From NCBI GenBank assembly GCA_035547915.1, contig DASZTS010000118.1:102914-166913 (forward strand): a DNA stretch of 64,000 bases. Direction: 5' to 3'. The stretch is from DASSFG01 sp035547915. Lineage in GTDB: Bacteria; Planctomycetota; Planctomycetia; Pirellulales; JAICIG01. Below, piece by piece: positions 36,094-44,386 of this stretch. A program made the translations under genes and the position numbers. Position 1 is the first letter of the stretch. Every line of letters starts with the position of its first letter. Below the pieces are notes generated by a model that was not told the DNA's origin, did no database searches, and saw only the letters and a program-made list of their open reading frames with translations.

Positions 36094-36687
36094 GTGGAAA
36101 TCACCGAGGTACGCATCAAGCTCATGGAAGAAGCGGGCGAGCGCCTGCAAGGCTTCTGCTCCATCACGTTCGACCACTGTTTCGTCGTCCGAGATCTGAA
36201 GATCATCGAGGGCGTCACCGGTCCGTTCGTCGCCATGCCCAGCCGCAAGCTGACGGCCCACTGCCCGGGTTGCGGCTGCAAGAATCACCTGCGCGCGGCC
36301 TACTGCAATCAGTGTGGCCAGCGACTCAAGGACGACCGCGTGGCCAAGGACGAAGACGGACGGGCCAAGCTCTATGCCGACATCGCCCATCCTATCAACT
36401 CGACCTGCCGCGAGATGATTCAGGAGGCCGTCATCCGCGCGTTTCGTGACGAGGTCGAGCAATCGAAGCTGCCCGGCTACGTCCCCAGCTACGACGATTT
36501 TGACGACGTCGAATTCGAGCGCCCTTCGCGGCGGCCCAAAGCCGCTCCGGCGCGACATCCGGCGAGCTGCGATAGTCCGCAAGTGCAGCCCGCCGAAGCC
36601 GTACCGCGTGCGCCCCATTCGCTGCCCGCCCAACCCGCCGCACCGGCAGGCAACAAGCATAACAGCTTCGGGGCGGGCATCTGGTAG
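36094..36687 (+). CDS. spoVG: SpoVG-family RNA/DNA-binding regulator with zinc-ribbon insert and Pro-rich tail
   Basis: 197 residues from a GTG with GGAGAA upstream; typical SpoVG proteins are about 85-100 residues. Residues 1-56 match the SpoVG start (MEITEVRIKL, SITFDHCFVVRDLKIIEG, FVAMPSRK). An insert then carries C57, C60, C62, C71 and C74 (CPGCGC...YCNQCG), a likely zinc ribbon. The family resumes with YADIAHPINSTCREMIQEAV. From about 125 to the end a Pro/Ala-rich tail is probably disordered. SpoVG proteins bind nucleic acids and act as global post-transcriptional or transcriptional regulators. The insert sits in the loop where the normal family has only a few residues. Confidence 0.9.
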   Translation: MEITEVRIKLMEEAGERLQGFCSITFDHCFVVRDLKIIEGVTGPFVAMPSRKLTAHCPGCGCKNHLRAAYCNQCGQRLKDDRVAKDEDGRAKLYADIAHPINSTCREMIQEAVIRAFRDEVEQSKLPGYVPSYDDFDDVEFERPSRRPKAAPARHPASCDSPQVQPAEAVPRAPHSLPAQPAAPAGNKHNSFGAGIW

Positions 36688-36852
36688 GCCGCGTCCACCC
36701 GTCGATCGACGGGCTACCCCGCGATCCCATGCGTCATTCCGCTTGTTGAGCCGGCGGACTACGATTAGTCGAAGTTGCGGGCCTGCGCACGCCGTGGCGT
36801 GCGATTCATGCCGCATAGCCTCTCGCACTTCGACAACGCATCGACGACCACC

Positions 36853-38256
36853 ATGAGCAATGTTCGCGAGTTCGGCGCCGCGGGCGACGGTAAGATCGAC
36901 GACACCCCGGCGATCATGCACGCCCTGGCCGACGGTGACGGCACACTCGAATTTCCCCCGGGCGATTATCTGCTGACGCGCACCGTCGAGGTAGCGCTGG
37001 CCGATCACGGCCGCTTTGGCATCGACGGCTCGGGCGGCACGGCCAAAATCATTATGGCGGGCGAGGGCCCGGCCTTCCATCTCGTCGGCACGCACGACAA
37101 GACGGCCGACCCGACGGGCTTCAAGCCGGCCGTCTGGGCGCGCGAACGGATGCCGACCGCGCGGCACATCGAGATCGAAGGCCGCCATCCCCGCTCGGCA
37201 GGTTTTCTTCTCGAAGGGACGATGCAGGCTATGTTCGCGGGCGTGCTGCTGCGCGGGCTGGACGACGGCATCCGAGTCCATGGGCGGGCTCGCAACCTGC
37301 TCATCTCGCATTGTCATATCTATAACAACCGGGGTGTGGGCGTCTTTCTCGATCGCGTGAACCTGCATCAGGCCGTGATCACCGGCTCGCATATCAGCTA
37401 CTGCTTGCGGGCCGGCATCAAGATCGTCGGCTCCGAGATCCGCAACCTGCAAATCACGGGCAACGACATCGAATACAATTACGACCCGAACGCCAACGAT
37501 GCGGCCGACGTGTATATCGATTCGACGGCCGACGGTTCCTCGGTGCGCGAAGGAACGATCGTGGGTAACACCATCCAGGCCAAGTACAGTCCGGGCGGCG
37601 CCAACGTGCGCTTGGTCGGCCGCAACGCGACGGAGAACCACCGGGCGGGCATGTTCACGATCTCCGACAACCTGATCGGCAGCCAGGAGATCAACGTCCA
37701 CCTCGTCGCGTGCCGCGGTGTCGTGGTCTCGGGAAACGTCATCTATAGCGGGCACCGCCGCAACGTCGAAGTGGATGGCTCTCGGAACATCGTGCTGGCC
37801 GCCAACGGTTTCGAGCACAATCCCGATTACGGCGAGCACGAACTATGCACCGGCGTGCGATTGGCGGATAGCCACGACTGCACGCTCAGCGGCAGCATTC
37901 TGCACGACTGCCAGGCCGGCGAGCATACCGTGGCCGGCGCCGTGCCCCTATCGCGCGAGGGGCTACTCGAAATCATTCGTTGTCGGCGCGTGAACATCAA
38001 CGGCTGCCAGGTGCTCGACGGCCAGCCCTTCGGTCTCTTGATCGACGAATCGGACCTTCTGAACGTCAGCGGCACCAGCATCTTGGAGACACGGCCCGAG
38101 CAGAAAACCCGTGCGGCGATTCGCCTGCGCGGCGCGGGGCGGGGCAATCTCATCACCGCGAATACGCTCGGGAAGGGGACCGAAGACGCGATCCTGCGAG
38201 ATCCTTCTTTTGAGGTCGAATTGAAGGGCAACTTGATCGTCGAGCATTCCGGCTGA
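36853..38256 (+). CDS. Right-handed parallel beta-helix protein (pectate lyase-like fold)
   Basis: 467 residues from the ATG at 36853 before VREFGAAGDGKIDDTPAIMHAL, the classic start of pectin lyase-like superfamily proteins; no good ribosome site supports any candidate start. The middle is a ladder of short beta rungs with Asn and Gly turns (LLISHCHIYNNRGVGVFLDR, LQITGNDIEYNYD, VVVSGNVIYSGHRRNVEVDG). No signal peptide is visible from this start, unusual for a polysaccharide enzyme. Earlier in-frame starts (36775, 36808) do not add one. Catalytic residues are not assignable. It may be a polysaccharide lyase/hydrolase or a tail-spike-like structural protein. Confidence 0.75.
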   Translation: MSNVREFGAAGDGKIDDTPAIMHALADGDGTLEFPPGDYLLTRTVEVALADHGRFGIDGSGGTAKIIMAGEGPAFHLVGTHDKTADPTGFKPAVWARERMPTARHIEIEGRHPRSAGFLLEGTMQAMFAGVLLRGLDDGIRVHGRARNLLISHCHIYNNRGVGVFLDRVNLHQAVITGSHISYCLRAGIKIVGSEIRNLQITGNDIEYNYDPNANDAADVYIDSTADGSSVREGTIVGNTIQAKYSPGGANVRLVGRNATENHRAGMFTISDNLIGSQEINVHLVACRGVVVSGNVIYSGHRRNVEVDGSRNIVLAANGFEHNPDYGEHELCTGVRLADSHDCTLSGSILHDCQAGEHTVAGAVPLSREGLLEIIRCRRVNINGCQVLDGQPFGLLIDESDLLNVSGTSILETRPEQKTRAAIRLRGAGRGNLITANTLGKGTEDAILRDPSFEVELKGNLIVEHSG

Positions 38257-38548
38257 CGGAGTGGCTGGAAGCTGCGTTTGTGGCCTGGGATTGTCGACGT
38301 TTGCGCGCTCGGCAAGGATCGGTGACGCATCCTATCGGCCCACCTCGACACTCTAATGTCATCGGTTTGACGACAGGCGCCCATGTGCCTTGCTGGCCGG
38401 GGCAGCGAATCGTTGCAAAAATGCCCAGAAAAAACCTGATCCGAGCGCCATGTGCCCTTCCGGCATGGGCATTGCCTCAAGCCATCTCGAGGTTGTATCC
38501 CGCCTAACTGCTCCCGCTCCCCTCCGCATTTGCCGAAAGGATCGTGCC
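38257..38548. other. Intergenic, no gene seen
   Basis: About 290 bp. It contains only short shadow frames. An AAAGGA ribosome site stands before the next ATG. Confidence 0.4.
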
Positions 38549-38887
38549 ATGACCCGCTACCTGTTACCCGCCGCACTGTTGATGGTCCTGCTCACCGGCA
38601 AAGAGGCGTTCGCCCACCACCACGTGCACCGCTTTGCAGGCAATCCGGCCATGCGAGCCGCGGGCGCGAATCCGAACATGGGATATGGATTCGGCGGATT
38701 TGGGAACTCGGGTTACGGCAACGTCTATGGCGGCGTCGGCTACGGAGCATTTCCGACCGCGATCCCGATGGTGTACCCGGGCGTGGGATACACTTCGCAA
38801 ATCGTGCCCGGGTTCCCGGGCAACATTTACACACAGAGCTACTTCAATTCACCTGCCTACGGCCACTGGAACGGCTTCGGCAATTGA
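38549..38887 (+). CDS. Small secreted Gly/Tyr/Asn-rich protein
   Basis: 112 residues from the ATG at 38549 with AAAGGA nine bases upstream. A clear signal peptide (YLLPAALLMVLLTGKEAFA) is followed by HHHVHRF. The mature part has Gly/Tyr/Phe/Asn repeats (MGYGFGGFGNSGYGNVYGGVGYG) and a PGVGYTSQIVPGFPGNIYTQS stretch. There are no Cys residues and no recognised domain. Similar composition occurs in the larger protein at 58829-60352. Likely a periplasmic or cell-envelope structural protein. Confidence 0.7.
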   Translation: MTRYLLPAALLMVLLTGKEAFAHHHVHRFAGNPAMRAAGANPNMGYGFGGFGNSGYGNVYGGVGYGAFPTAIPMVYPGVGYTSQIVPGFPGNIYTQSYFNSPAYGHWNGFGN

Positions 38888-38956
38888 AGTCATTCTGAAC
38901 CGGGTAGTGCCCGCCTTCCGTGCTCTAATCTGGTTCGTCGAGGGAAGATAGCCCCC

Positions 38957-39268
38957 ATGACCCGACGGTTTCAGTTCAGCTTGGGGGCGTTGGTGTGGGT
39001 CATTGGGGTCTTTGCTGTGGCACTATGGTTCGTGCGGACTGCTCTTGATTCCGCCGGGATCGAGATTGTGGCTGCATCCGTGCTCTTACTTCCAATTATC
39101 CTTGGCGCGGCCGTTGGGAAGCTGTTCGGCGGGGCAGCCGCGGGCGACGTCAGTGTTGCCCAGTCTTATTGCCTGTTAGCCGCTTTGGCGTGGCTGTTAG
39201 CGATCCTGGCGATTGCAATGGAGACCGTGGGCAAAATGACACCGCAATTGGCACAGTGGATCGTCTAG
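38957..39268 (+). CDS. Small membrane protein with planctomycete-type N-terminus
   Basis: 103 residues; GGGAAG lies before the ATG. The start MTRRFQFSLGALVWVIGVFA is an N-terminus often seen on planctomycete membrane proteins. Three hydrophobic helices at about 9-28, 35-58 and 68-90 are visible, the last ending LAILAIAMETVG. No catalytic motif; function unknown. Confidence 0.65.
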   Translation: MTRRFQFSLGALVWVIGVFAVALWFVRTALDSAGIEIVAASVLLLPIILGAAVGKLFGGAAAGDVSVAQSYCLLAALAWLLAILAIAMETVGKMTPQLAQWIV

Positions 39269-39408
39269 GTGGCCCCATGCCTCGTCGTGCGATCAGGCGA
39301 CTTCAAACATCCGGCTTTGGACGCGACTCCGCCCATCGGACTCCGTTGCAGCGAACGACGCGCAGACATTAGATTCAACCGAAGGTCGCGACACGAACCG
39401 TATCTGCC

Positions 39409-39807
39409 ATGACGCAAAAGAAACCGGCGAACTTATCGTGGGAATCGTTCGTCGAGGAGCAAATCCGCGCGGCTCAAGAGGCGGGTGAATTCGACCATCT
39501 ACCTGGTTTCGGCAAGCCGATTCCCGAGTTGGACGAACCGGACGACGACCTATGGTGGGTCAAGAACCTGCTCAGGCGCGAGAGGCTCTCGCTCTTGCCG
39601 CCGAGCTTGGAGATACTACGCACCGTCGAGTGCGAGATGGAGCGCATCCTTGGTTCACGCAGCGAGGAAGAGGTACGGTGCGCGGTGGAGAAATTGAACG
39701 ATCAGATCCGGAGGGCCAATTTCGCCATCACCTGGGGACCGGCCAGCACCGCCGCCCTGCTCGATGCCGATGAAGTCGTCGCCCGATGGCGAACGCACAG
39801 TCCATGA
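39409..39807 (+). CDS. DUF1992 / DnaJ-homologue subfamily C member 28-type domain protein
   Basis: 132 residues. The N-terminal half matches the DUF1992 pattern: SFVEEQIRAAQEAGEFDHLPGFGKPI, then WWVKNLLRRERLSLLPPSLEILR. The C-terminal part continues with VEKLNDQIRRANFAITWGP. Bacterial members are small stand-alone proteins of unknown role; the DnaJC28 name comes from the eukaryotic relative and does not imply a J domain, which is absent here. Cytosolic, monocistronic. Confidence 0.88.
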   Translation: MTQKKPANLSWESFVEEQIRAAQEAGEFDHLPGFGKPIPELDEPDDDLWWVKNLLRRERLSLLPPSLEILRTVECEMERILGSRSEEEVRCAVEKLNDQIRRANFAITWGPASTAALLDADEVVARWRTHSP

Positions 39808-39980
39808 GGGAGCCTGCTGAGATTGCTGCGCTGTGCATATTCGGCCGGTCGCCCCATAGGTAATCGCCGACTCGGCGATTGTCGCGATCAGCCTGCTTCG
39901 CGCGTTTATTGCGACCCGGAGAGGCATTCGTTACAGTTCAATTGTCATTTCGCGCCTATGCACCGGACAGGCAACCTTGC

Positions 39981-40886
39981 ATGATCCAGTTCACCTGCCC
40001 CCATTGTGGCTCGCAGACCAATGTCGACGATCGTTTCGCAGGCGCGTCGGGCCCATGCCGCACGTGCGGGGCCACGGTTACCATTCCGGGGACGCCTCCG
40101 GCTAGTTCGGGGCAACCTTTCGCGCCCGTTCCGCCGCCTCCGCGCAGCAGTAAGACACCGGTGCTTTTGATCGCCCTGGGCTGCGCCGGTTTCGCATTGC
40201 TGATGGTCGTACCGATGCTGATCGCCCTGCTTTTGCCAGCCGTGCAAGCCGCTCGCGAAGCGGCGCGGCGCAGCCAGTGCAACAACAATCTGAAGCAAAT
40301 CGGGCTCGCTATGCAGATGTATGCCGACAACTACAATTCATTCCCGCCGGCTTACATCGCCGACGAGAATGGGCGGCCGATGCACAGTTGGCGGGTACTG
40401 ATCTTGCCATACCTCGAGCAAAGTTCGCTCTACGACCGTTACAACTTCGATGAACCTTGGGACGGTCCGAACAATAGCCAGTTGGCATCGCTCATGCCCG
40501 CAGCGTATCGTTGCCCGTCCGACCCCGCAGCCAGCCCAACCGGCACCATGACCTCCTACGCGGCGATCACCGGTCCCGGCACGCTCTTCGACGCCGACAT
40601 CCCTTCGAGCTTCGCGACGATCAGGGACGGTACCTCGCTCACGCTGATGGTCGCCGAGACGGATGGCGCCGACATCCACTGGATGGAGCCGCGCGATCTC
40701 GACATGAATCAGATGACGTTGCAGGTCAATGGCGGACCGACCGACATATCGAGTTCGCACCCAGGCGGCGCCGTGGCGGTGTTCGCCGACGGGCACACGA
40801 CGTTCTTGCGAGATTCCATCACCGCGGAAATGCTTCGGGCCCTGATGACCAAGAACGGTGGCGAGCCCATCAACGGAGACTTTTAG
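39981..40886 (+). CDS. DUF1559 prepilin-like protein with N-terminal zinc ribbon
   Basis: 301 residues from the ATG at 39981. Residues 6-29 form a zinc ribbon (C6, C9, C26, C29). A Pro-rich linker precedes a membrane helix at about 57-80 (LIALGCAGFALLMVVPMLIALL). Then comes the DUF1559 start LLPAVQAAREAARRSQCNNNLKQIGLAM and its body (SFPPAYIADENGRPMHSWRVLILPYLEQ, CPSDP, SSHPGGAVAVFADGHTTFL). Most DUF1559 proteins start with a type IV prepilin leader; here it is replaced by the zinc ribbon and a Pro-rich linker, so prepilin peptidase processing is unlikely. The stop TAG coincides with the start of repeat copy F. Confidence 0.88.
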   Translation: MIQFTCPHCGSQTNVDDRFAGASGPCRTCGATVTIPGTPPASSGQPFAPVPPPPRSSKTPVLLIALGCAGFALLMVVPMLIALLLPAVQAAREAARRSQCNNNLKQIGLAMQMYADNYNSFPPAYIADENGRPMHSWRVLILPYLEQSSLYDRYNFDEPWDGPNNSQLASLMPAAYRCPSDPAASPTGTMTSYAAITGPGTLFDADIPSSFATIRDGTSLTLMVAETDGADIHWMEPRDLDMNQMTLQVNGGPTDISSSHPGGAVAVFADGHTTFLRDSITAEMLRALMTKNGGEPINGDF

Positions 40887-40985
40887 AGCGACCGACGAAA
40901 GCTGGATCGATCTTCAAAGAATTGTCGCCTCGCCCGTCTCTTCTGCGCGGCGCCGACAGCGTCCGGGTTTGTCGGTCGTTTCTCC
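40884..40985. repeat. Diverged dispersed element, copy F
   Basis: Begins TAGAGCGACCGACGAAAGC and ends CCGGGTTTGTCGGTCGTTTCT, an inverted pair matching the outer termini of copies A, B and E. The internal hairpin is not preserved. The TAG at its start is the stop codon of the DUF1559 gene. Confidence 0.55.
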
Positions 40986-41309
40986 GCGATCCGCGCGTCA
41001 CCTTTCTTTCGGCCTTCCAATGCTTGGCCCTGGTAACACACACCCCATTCTGGTTAGCTGCTTCGTTTTGAGACGCCTGTCGCAGCTTTTAGCACGGGTG
41101 ATGAAAATCAAGGCGCTCTGGTGCGTATCTGACAGGGCCCGACGCGATTCGCGTGCTATCGCATTCCACGTGAAATTCTCGCATTTCTCCGCTGAAGGGG
41201 CCGATCGCGGGGCCTTTGACGTTTGATGGCACACCAATTGCTCGTCACAGCGTCCATCTGATTTTCGGAACCAAAGATGGCAAACTTGTTTCAAGGAGGT
41301 TCAACTCTC
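40986..41309. other. Intergenic, no gene seen
   Basis: About 325 bp of noncoding sequence with lower G+C toward its middle. An AAGGAGG ribosome site at its end serves the next gene. Confidence 0.4.
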
Positions 41310-41552
41310 ATGGGACGTAGCCCGACTCAATTCGTCGAAAAGAAATCCACCTCGCAAACCGGCACGTGGGTGCCGACACCGGACGAGATTCGCCGCCGCG
41401 CTGCGGAGATTCGCCGCAGTTGGTCGCCGGAAGTGCGCCGGCAGCGCGAAGTGCCAATTCCCGGTTGGACACTGCTGCCGCTGCTTATCAGTGGTGGGCG
41501 CGTGCTCGCGGCCCCCGCCGCCGTTCACAATCGTGGCCTGCGCGGCCGCTAA
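41310..41552 (+). CDS. Small basic protein of unknown function
   Basis: 80 residues from the ATG at 41310, ten bases after AAGGAGG; the in-frame ATG at 41277 has no ribosome site. The middle PDEIRRRAAEIRRSWSPEVRR is a basic helix and recalls short motifs in other planctomycete small proteins. The tail is more hydrophobic (LLPLLISGGRVLAAPAAVHN). Function not recognised. Confidence 0.65.
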   Translation: MGRSPTQFVEKKSTSQTGTWVPTPDEIRRRAAEIRRSWSPEVRRQREVPIPGWTLLPLLISGGRVLAAPAAVHNRGLRGR

Positions 41553-41618
41553 TTTACGTCACAGACCAGTGTACCCAGGCAAAGACAACGGGGTGGTCGG
41601 TGCCGATGCGCAAGGCCG

Positions 41619-44264
41619 CTATGAGACGGCTTTCAGAGCCGAGGCGGTGAGAGACTGGCGCAACGACGGCAGTTCGCGCCATGGATCGTGCTTCAATTTG
41701 GAGAGTCGCGCGGGAAGATTTTGCACGCAAAAATGGTCGCCGCTCAGGTCGATTTTCAGTTCCTTCCAGGCAACCGGCACTGATACCGGCGCACCCGTGC
41801 GGGCGCGAGTGGAATAAGCGGCGATGGACGTAGCACCCCGCTCATTGCGCAGATAATCGATGAAAACGCGGCCGACGCGCCGGGCTTTCAGCGGATTGAT
41901 CGTATAGCGATCGGGTGCCTCGGTTGCGATTCTTTGTGCCAGCCCCTTCGCGAAGCTCTTTATCTGCGGCCATTCGTGTCGACGCGCGATCGGCACGACC
42001 ACGTGCAGTCCCTTGCCGCCGGTCGTTTTTACAAACGACTCCAAATCGAACTCGTGCAACACGTCGCGCACACGCTCGGCGGCTTCCACCGCCCGCGACC
42101 ACGGTAATCCCGCCTCGGGGTCGAGATCGAACACGAGCCGATCCGGCTTTTCAACCGAATCGGCGCGCGCACCCCACAAGTGGATCTCCAATACTCCCAT
42201 CTGCACCAGCGCGAGGATACCGTCCACGTCTCGCACGAACAGATAGGGCGCGTCTTTGTCGTCCTCTCGGATCATTACTTGCTCGAGGGCCTCGGCCACG
42301 CCGGCGTCGAGATGCTTGTGGAAAAAACACTTGTCCGCGAGCCCCTTCGGGCAGCGCAACAGGCTGAGCGGTCGCTCGACCACGTGTGGCAGAATCCAGT
42401 CGCCGATCTCGGTGTAAAACCTGGCGAGATCGAGTTTGGTGATGCCCTCTTGCGGATAGAGCAGTCGTTCGGGATTCGTCAGCCGAATCCCGCCCAGGGG
42501 GTCGCGTTGTTCGTCATTGGCAGGCTGACTTGATTTGCGGCTCGACGGACCGCGATTCGACTTCACGGCGTGGGTCACCATCGCATCGCCCTCCGGGACT
42601 TCACTCAGTGTCTGCTCGTCGCGTATCACGCTCTCGGCCGGCTTGTCCTCGCGCAACCCCTGGAACGACGGATGACGTAGACGGCCATCTCCGGTCCAGT
42701 TCGAGAATTCGATCTGTCCGACGAGTTGCGGTTTGACCCAATGCGATTTGCGAAAAGCCGCCGGAACTTCGAGGAAAGGCGACGATTTCTGTTCGATGCG
42801 GTCGAGCCGCTTGCGCAGTTCGATGAGTAACCGGTCATCGAAGCCAGTACCCACCTTGCCTGCATAAACGAGCCGGCCATCGGGCCGATAGTATCCGATC
42901 AACAGCGCCCCTAGGCCTTCACGGGTACCCGAGGGGTCGGTAAACCCGCCGATGACAAACTCCTCGCGGCGCACGAACTTGGTTTTCACCCAGTTGTAGC
43001 CCCGCCCGCCGACGTAGGGCCGGTCGCGGCGTTTAGAGATGATCCCTTCCAGCCCGAGCCGAGACGCTTCTGCCACGACGTGCTCGCCCTTGCCGGTGAT
43101 ATGATCGGTGTAACGGATCACGGCCGATGGTGAGCTTTTCCGGGACTGCGTTCCACCACCTTGCAACAGGCCGGCAAGAATCTCCTTGCGTCTCTCCAGC
43201 GGCACCGACCGCAGATCGTGACCGTCGAGGTAGAGCAGGTCGAAGGCGTAGAAGACCAGTTCTCGTTCGCGATGGGCCTGGAAGGCGTTCTGCAACGCCT
43301 GAAAGCTGCTCATGCCATCGGGTAGCAATACGACAACTTCGCCGTCGATGATGGCCGATTCGACCGGCAGCTTCGCCGCCGCTCGCGCGATATTGCCCAT
43401 CCGCTCCGTCCAATCCTGGTCGCCACGTGTGATCAGTTGCACCTTGCCTCGCTCGATGCGGCACAGGATCCGGTAGCCGTCGAATTTGATTTCGTGCAGC
43501 CAATGCGGTTCGTCAGGCGGCTTTTTGACGAGTGAGGCCAACGCGAGCGCGACGGTTTCGGGCATCGGCACCCGTTCGCCCGGCAACTCGCCAGGGGTCG
43601 ACTTTTTCGAACGCCGCGTGGGTCGTTCCTTCGCTCTCTTTGTTGTTTTCGGCGAGTCGGCCGGGCTGTTGCTCTCCGAGTGTTGAGCAATCTCGGCGAG
43701 TGTACGGCCGGAGACGACGCTGTTCGGCAGGGCAACGGTAACGTCGTATTCAGCGAGCGGCCGAACCGCTTCGTCGCGCTCCTTGATGAGCAACCAGTTC
43801 GTGGCCCGATCGTTCGGCCGACGTTTCATGCGGACGAGCGTCCAGCGCCCGATCAGTTTCTGGCCGTCGAGACGGAATTTGAGCTTTCCCTCGCGCAAGC
43901 CGTCATGCGGATCGCCCTCGGCCTGCCACGTTCCCTGGTCCCACACTTCGACGGTGCCACCGCCATACTGGCCCGCGGGAATCGTCCCTTCGAAGGCGGC
44001 GTACTCGAGCGGATGGTCCTCGACTTCGACGGCCAGGCGCTTTTCCGCGGGGTCGAAACAAGGGCCTTTCGGCACAGCCCAGCTCTTGAGCACGCCGTCG
44101 AGCTCGAGCCTGAAATCGTAATGCAACCGCCTGGCATCGTGCTTCTGCACGACGAATCGAAGTGTTACCGGTTTCGGCCGGCGCCCTTTGCTCGTTGCTT
44201 TCCGCCCCTGAGGTTCCGGCGTGTTGTCAAAATGTCGTTTGCGGCGGTATTCGGCGAGTGGCAT
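41619..44264 (-). CDS. ligD: ATP-dependent DNA ligase D (bacterial NHEJ)
   Basis: 881 residues with three domains in the order phosphoesterase, ligase, polymerase. The PE domain lies at about 38-165 (FVVQKHDARRLHYDFRLELDG, EGTIPAGQYGGGTVEVWDQG). The ligase domain has adenylation lysine K260 in HEIKFDGYRI and the OB part to about 540. The primase-polymerase domain, from about 605, contains GITKLDLARFY and the metal motif LVFDLDP. LigD repairs double-strand breaks together with Ku, which is not encoded in this window. A variable basic linker separates PE and ligase domains (about 195-235). Monocistronic, divergent from larB. Confidence 0.95.
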   Translation of the reverse strand: MPLAEYRRKRHFDNTPEPQGRKATSKGRRPKPVTLRFVVQKHDARRLHYDFRLELDGVLKSWAVPKGPCFDPAEKRLAVEVEDHPLEYAAFEGTIPAGQYGGGTVEVWDQGTWQAEGDPHDGLREGKLKFRLDGQKLIGRWTLVRMKRRPNDRATNWLLIKERDEAVRPLAEYDVTVALPNSVVSGRTLAEIAQHSESNSPADSPKTTKRAKERPTRRSKKSTPGELPGERVPMPETVALALASLVKKPPDEPHWLHEIKFDGYRILCRIERGKVQLITRGDQDWTERMGNIARAAAKLPVESAIIDGEVVVLLPDGMSSFQALQNAFQAHRERELVFYAFDLLYLDGHDLRSVPLERRKEILAGLLQGGGTQSRKSSPSAVIRYTDHITGKGEHVVAEASRLGLEGIISKRRDRPYVGGRGYNWVKTKFVRREEFVIGGFTDPSGTREGLGALLIGYYRPDGRLVYAGKVGTGFDDRLLIELRKRLDRIEQKSSPFLEVPAAFRKSHWVKPQLVGQIEFSNWTGDGRLRHPSFQGLREDKPAESVIRDEQTLSEVPEGDAMVTHAVKSNRGPSSRKSSQPANDEQRDPLGGIRLTNPERLLYPQEGITKLDLARFYTEIGDWILPHVVERPLSLLRCPKGLADKCFFHKHLDAGVAEALEQVMIREDDKDAPYLFVRDVDGILALVQMGVLEIHLWGARADSVEKPDRLVFDLDPEAGLPWSRAVEAAERVRDVLHEFDLESFVKTTGGKGLHVVVPIARRHEWPQIKSFAKGLAQRIATEAPDRYTINPLKARRVGRVFIDYLRNERGATSIAAYSTRARTGAPVSVPVAWKELKIDLSGDHFCVQNLPARLSKLKHDPWRELPSLRQSLTASALKAVS

Positions 44265-44386
44265 TGGGCTGCCTATGAATTAGCACGTCAATAGCGACGA
44301 CCGAGCGAGAGCCGTTCGTCAATGTTACCCTCGCGGCACGCGTAACGCCCTAGGACGGGCAACGGTCGGCTGTTAGATTTGATCCT

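Noticed and set aside
35851..37839. 662-residue minus-strand open frame opposite spoVG and the beta-helix gene
   Set aside because: It covers parts of three well-supported plus-strand genes, lacks domains, and is a composition artefact.
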